Source: Actinoplanes regularis
Lineage (GTDB): Bacteria; Actinomycetota; Actinomycetes; Mycobacteriales; Micromonosporaceae
Direction of reading: 5' to 3'
DNA: 64,000 nucleotides
Assembly (NCBI RefSeq): GCF_900188005.1
Contig: NZ_FZNR01000028.1
Coordinates: forward strand, 1 to 64,000
The notes under the pieces are model-generated. The model was not told the origin of the DNA. It saw nothing but the letters and a program-made list of their open reading frames with translations, and did no database searches. The position numbers and the translations under genes were made by a program. Positions 61,379 to 64,000 of this stretch are shown piece by piece. Position 1 is the first letter of the stretch. Each line of letters starts with the position of its first letter.

Positions 61379-62716
61379 ATGCCCCTCTTCAGGAAGAGCC
61401 GCTCCCTGCTTCTGGCCTCGGCCGCCGCGGGGATCGTCGTCGCGGCCGGCGTCGCCGTGACCGGCACCGCCGAGGCCGCCAGCACGCTCGGCGCCTCAGC
61501 CGCACAGTCCGGCCGCTACTTCGGCGCGGCGATCGCCGCCGGCAAGCTCGGTGACGGCACCTATACCGGCATCCTGACCCGCGAATTCAACGCGGTCACT
61601 CCCGAGAACGAGATGAAGTGGGATGCCACCGAACCGTCCCAGGGGCGGTTCACCTTCACCAACGGCGACCGGATCCTCAACCAGGGCCTGTCCAACGGAT
61701 CGAAGGTCCGCGGCCACGCGCTGCTCTGGCACGCCCAGCAGCCGGGCTGGGCGCAGTCGCTGTCCGGCAGCGCGCTGCGCACCGCGGCGATCAACCACGT
61801 CACCCAGGTCGCCACCCACTACAAGGGCAAGATCTACGCCTGGGACGTGGTCAACGAGGCCTTCGCCGACGGCGGCAGCGGCGGGCGACGCGACTCCAAC
61901 CTGCAACGCACCGGCAACGACTGGATCGAAGCCGCGTTCCGCGCCGCCCGAGCCGCCGACCCGAACGCGAAACTCTGCTACAACGACTACAACACCGACG
62001 GCGTCAACGCGAAGTCGACCGGGATCTACAACATGGTCCGCGACTTCAAGTCCCGCGGCGTGCCGATCGACTGCGTCGGCTTCCAATCCCACCTGGGCAC
62101 CGGGATCCCCGGCGACTACCAGGCCAACCTGCAGCGCTTCGCCGACCTCGGCGTCGACGTACAGATCACCGAACTCGACGTGGCGCAGGGCGGCAACCAG
62201 GCCGGCGTCTACGCGAGCGTCACCCGCGCCTGCATGGCGGTGTCCCGCTGCACCGGCATCACCGTGTGGGGCATCCGAGACAGCGACTCGTGGCGCACCG
62301 GCGAGAACCCGCTGCTGTTCGACAACTCCGGCAACAAGAAGGCCGCCTACACCTCCGTGCTCAACGCACTCAATGCCGGCGGCACCACGCCGTCCTCGAG
62401 CACCAGTGCTCCGCCGCAATCCGGTGGCGCGTGCGGCGCGTCGGTGTCGCTCAACTCGTGGAACGGCGGGTTCGTCGCCACTGTCCGGGTCATCGCGGGA
62501 TCCGCCCCGATCAACGGCTGGACCGTCACCGTGACCCTGCCCTCGGGCAGCGCCGTGACCAGCGCGTGGAGCGCCACCAACACCGGCACCACGGGCACGG
62601 TCAGCTTCCGCAACGTCGCCTACAACGGACAACTCGCGGCCGGCGGCGCCACTGAGTTCGGCTTCCAGGGCACCGGCGCGGGACCCACCGCCACGCCGGC
62701 CTGCTCGGCCGGCTGA
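61379..62716 (+). CDS. Secreted GH10 endo-xylanase with C-terminal CBM2
   Basis: A 445-residue enzyme. The signal peptide (LLLASAAAGIVVAAGVAVTG) ends near AEA. The GH10 barrel (about 35-335) has the acid/base glutamate in WDVVNEAFADGG and the nucleophile in VQITELDVAQG. After a Ser/Thr-rich linker the CBM2 (about 350-445) has WNGGFVATVRV, INGWTVTVTLPSG and the aromatic surface of cellulose/xylan-binding modules. It is closely similar in the catalytic domain to the GH10 at 48225 but has a different binding module. I place the start at ATG 61379; upstream in-frame sequence is not protein-like. Confidence 0.92.
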   Translation: MPLFRKSRSLLLASAAAGIVVAAGVAVTGTAEAASTLGASAAQSGRYFGAAIAAGKLGDGTYTGILTREFNAVTPENEMKWDATEPSQGRFTFTNGDRILNQGLSNGSKVRGHALLWHAQQPGWAQSLSGSALRTAAINHVTQVATHYKGKIYAWDVVNEAFADGGSGGRRDSNLQRTGNDWIEAAFRAARAADPNAKLCYNDYNTDGVNAKSTGIYNMVRDFKSRGVPIDCVGFQSHLGTGIPGDYQANLQRFADLGVDVQITELDVAQGGNQAGVYASVTRACMAVSRCTGITVWGIRDSDSWRTGENPLLFDNSGNKKAAYTSVLNALNAGGTTPSSSTSAPPQSGGACGASVSLNSWNGGFVATVRVIAGSAPINGWTVTVTLPSGSAVTSAWSATNTGTTGTVSFRNVAYNGQLAAGGATEFGFQGTGAGPTATPACSAG

Positions 62717-62736
62717 CCCACCTCCATCAAGCCGAT

Positions 62737-62767
62737 CCCGGTGCCGGCCACCACGGCCGGCACCGGG
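62737..62767 (+). terminator. Hairpin between the xylanase and esterase genes
   Basis: CCCGGTGCCGGCC and GGCCGGCACCGGG pair perfectly over 13 bases around the loop ACCAC. It begins 21 bases after the xylanase stop and its last bases overlap the purine-rich GGGGAAAGGA that serves as ribosome-binding site for the esterase. It may end most xylanase transcripts or limit translation of the esterase. Confidence 0.65.
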
Positions 62768-62781
62768 GAAAGGAATCCGCG

Positions 62782-64000
62782 ATGTCCCGACGAAATCTCG
62801 CGCCCCTGACCGCGGTCGCCGCCATGCTGGCGATGGCCGCCGCCATGCTCACCGGTGTCCTCGGTGACACCGCCTCCGCGGCGCAGGCCGGCGCCGCGGC
62901 CACCACCGCCGGGTGCGGCAAGGCCCCGACGCTGGCCAGTGGCACCCGCACCATCCGCAGCGGCGGCCAGAACCGCACCTACATCCTGCGGATCCCGGAC
63001 GGCTACGACCGCACCCGCCCGTACAAACTGATCTTCGCCTTCCACTGGCTCAACGGCACCGCCAACGACGTCGCGACCGGCGGCACGGCCGGCACCACCT
63101 GGGCCTATTACGGCCAGCAGCGGTTGTCGGACAACAGCGCGATCCTGGTCGCCCCGCAGGGCATCGACAACGGCTGGGCCAACACCGGGGGCCGGGACCT
63201 GACCCTGGTCGACGACCTGACCGCGCTGATCGAGGGCGACCTGTGCGTCGACACCTCGCAGCTGTTCGCACTCGGCTGGAGCTATGGCGGCGCGATGAGC
63301 TACGCCGTGGCGTGTGCCCGCCCGACCGTCTTCCGCGCGGTGGCGGTCCTGTCCGGAGCCAACCTCAGTGGCTGCGCCGGCGGCACCCAGCCCGTCGCTT
63401 ACCTGGGCATCCACGGAACCCACGACAGCGTCCTCGACATCTCACTCGGGCGCGGCCTGCGGGACACGTTCGTGCGGAACAACGGCTGCACACCGCAGAG
63501 CCCGCCCGAGCCGGCGCGGGGCAGCCTGACCCACGTCGTCACGGCCTACACCGGCTGCCGGGCCGGCTATCCGGTGCGGTGGGCGGCCTTCGACGGCGAT
63601 CACACCCCGGAACCGGTGGACGGTTCGACCAGCACGAACGGCGCCCGCACCTGGACCGGCGGGGAGATCTGGAACTTCTTCTCGCAGTTGCCCAGCACGA
63701 CGCCGACCTCACCGGCGCCGTCGGTCACCCCGTCCAGCACCCCCAGCGGCCAGCCCGGCGCCTGCGCCAGCACGTACCGGGTGGTCAACAGCTGGCAGGG
63801 CGGCTTCCAGGCCGAGGTGACCGTGTCCAACACCGGTTCGGCCGCCACCACCGGGTGGCGGGTCAGCTGGACCCTGCCGGCCGGGCAGTCGATCAGCCAG
63901 GTCTGGAACGGCTCGCTGACCACCGGCGGCGGCACCGCCACGGTCACCAACGCGACCTACAACGGCTCGCTGGCACCCGGCGCCGGCACCAGCTTCGGCC
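62782..64000 (+). CDS. Secreted CE1-type (LpqC-like) esterase with C-terminal CBM2, 3' end outside window
   Basis: At least 406 residues, running off the window. The signal peptide ends near TASAAQA. The alpha/beta-hydrolase (about 40-305) of the PHB-depolymerase/feruloyl-esterase type has the nucleophile serine in LGWSYGGAMSYA, the aspartate in HGTHDSVLDIS and the histidine in FDGDHTPEP. A Thr/Pro/Ser linker and then a CBM2 (STYRVVNSWQGGFQAEVTVS) follow and are cut at the window end. In this locus it would remove feruloyl or acetyl groups from xylan; the exact ester is not settled by sequence. Confidence 0.85.
   Translation, partial: MSRRNLAPLTAVAAMLAMAAAMLTGVLGDTASAAQAGAAATTAGCGKAPTLASGTRTIRSGGQNRTYILRIPDGYDRTRPYKLIFAFHWLNGTANDVATGGTAGTTWAYYGQQRLSDNSAILVAPQGIDNGWANTGGRDLTLVDDLTALIEGDLCVDTSQLFALGWSYGGAMSYAVACARPTVFRAVAVLSGANLSGCAGGTQPVAYLGIHGTHDSVLDISLGRGLRDTFVRNNGCTPQSPPEPARGSLTHVVTAYTGCRAGYPVRWAAFDGDHTPEPVDGSTSTNGARTWTGGEIWNFFSQLPSTTPTSPAPSVTPSSTPSGQPGACASTYRVVNSWQGGFQAEVTVSNTGSAATTGWRVSWTLPAGQSISQVWNGSLTTGGGTATVTNATYNGSLAPGAGTSFG

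Noticed and set aside
1..64000. CRISPR array, rRNA or tRNA genes
   Set aside because: No regularly spaced direct repeats were seen, and no cloverleaf with conserved T-loop could be found, including at both island edges where a tRNA target was specifically looked for.

Overview
The window comes from a high-GC filamentous actinomycete. The GC-rich codon use, type VII secretion substrates, secreted hydrolases carrying ricin-type (CBM13) and CBM2 modules, and sigma/XRE/TPR regulators all fit, and Micromonosporaceae (Actinoplanes-like) is my best guess from gene content. No 16S rRNA or tRNA was seen, so the genus is inference.

Region 1 (about 0.6-28.8 kb) is an accessory defence or modification island. 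At each end it carries the same two-gene module, an AbrB-like small protein overlapping a tyrosine recombinase. The two copies are in inverted orientation and both point inward (739-2233 and 27271-28823). Inside, from left to right: a leftward operon of an ECF sigma factor followed by jetA-jetB-jetC-jetD (Wadjet, an SMC-type plasmid-cleavage system); then a block (12.1-22.6 kb) that reads like a thymidine/DNA-base hypermodification system. That block holds two paralogues of the helical domain of 5-hmdU DNA kinases, a thymidylate-synthase-like protein, a TylF-type methyltransferase, a MazG-like protein fused to a DUF1599/Nmad1-like domain, a second MazG-like protein whose catalytic residues look lost, an acyl carrier protein and several regulators (XRE-TPR, XRE plus ImmA protease, a small DNA-binding protein). 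Two very structured operator regions sit in its divergent promoters. The island ends with a nuclease-STAND NTPase-TPR gene and a broken aminoglycoside-phosphotransferase-like gene cut off beside the right recombinase.

Region 2 (28.9-30.4 kb) is a patch of mobile-element remnants: a serine recombinase C-terminus joined in frame to an IS701-like transposase fragment, joined in turn to the N-terminus of an unrelated gene.

Region 3 (30.5-47.2 kb) is more ordinary chromosome: a type VII secretion-type three-gene cassette, a three-subunit molybdenum aldehyde/xanthine dehydrogenase (PaoABC type), a frameshifted DHA2-type efflux pump, an FMN reductase, a frameshifted ferredoxin, CheW, a HEAT-repeat protein, a zeta-toxin remnant fused to a resolvase remnant with its antitoxin gene still intact, a truncated zwf, a GlxA-type AraC regulator and a PAS-GAF histidine kinase. 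A deleted third copy of the 5-hmdU-kinase-helical-domain gene lies at 47.6-47.9 kb.

Region 4 (48.2-64 kb) is an arabinoxylan/arabinan degradation locus: GH10-CBM13, GH127-CBM13, CBM13-GH62, CBM13-GH43, GH43-CBM6, GH27-CBM13, GH10-CBM2 and a CE1-type esterase with a CBM2. It also encodes one membrane protein that joins an ECF sigma factor, a zinc-finger-like segment, a membrane helix and an arabinose-binding CBM42 sensor. LacI-type operators (TGNGAGCGCTAACA) precede two of its operons. The enzymes together would remove arabinosyl, galactosyl and acyl side groups and cut the xylan backbone; the sigma-CBM42 protein and a LacI repressor would couple expression to substrate.
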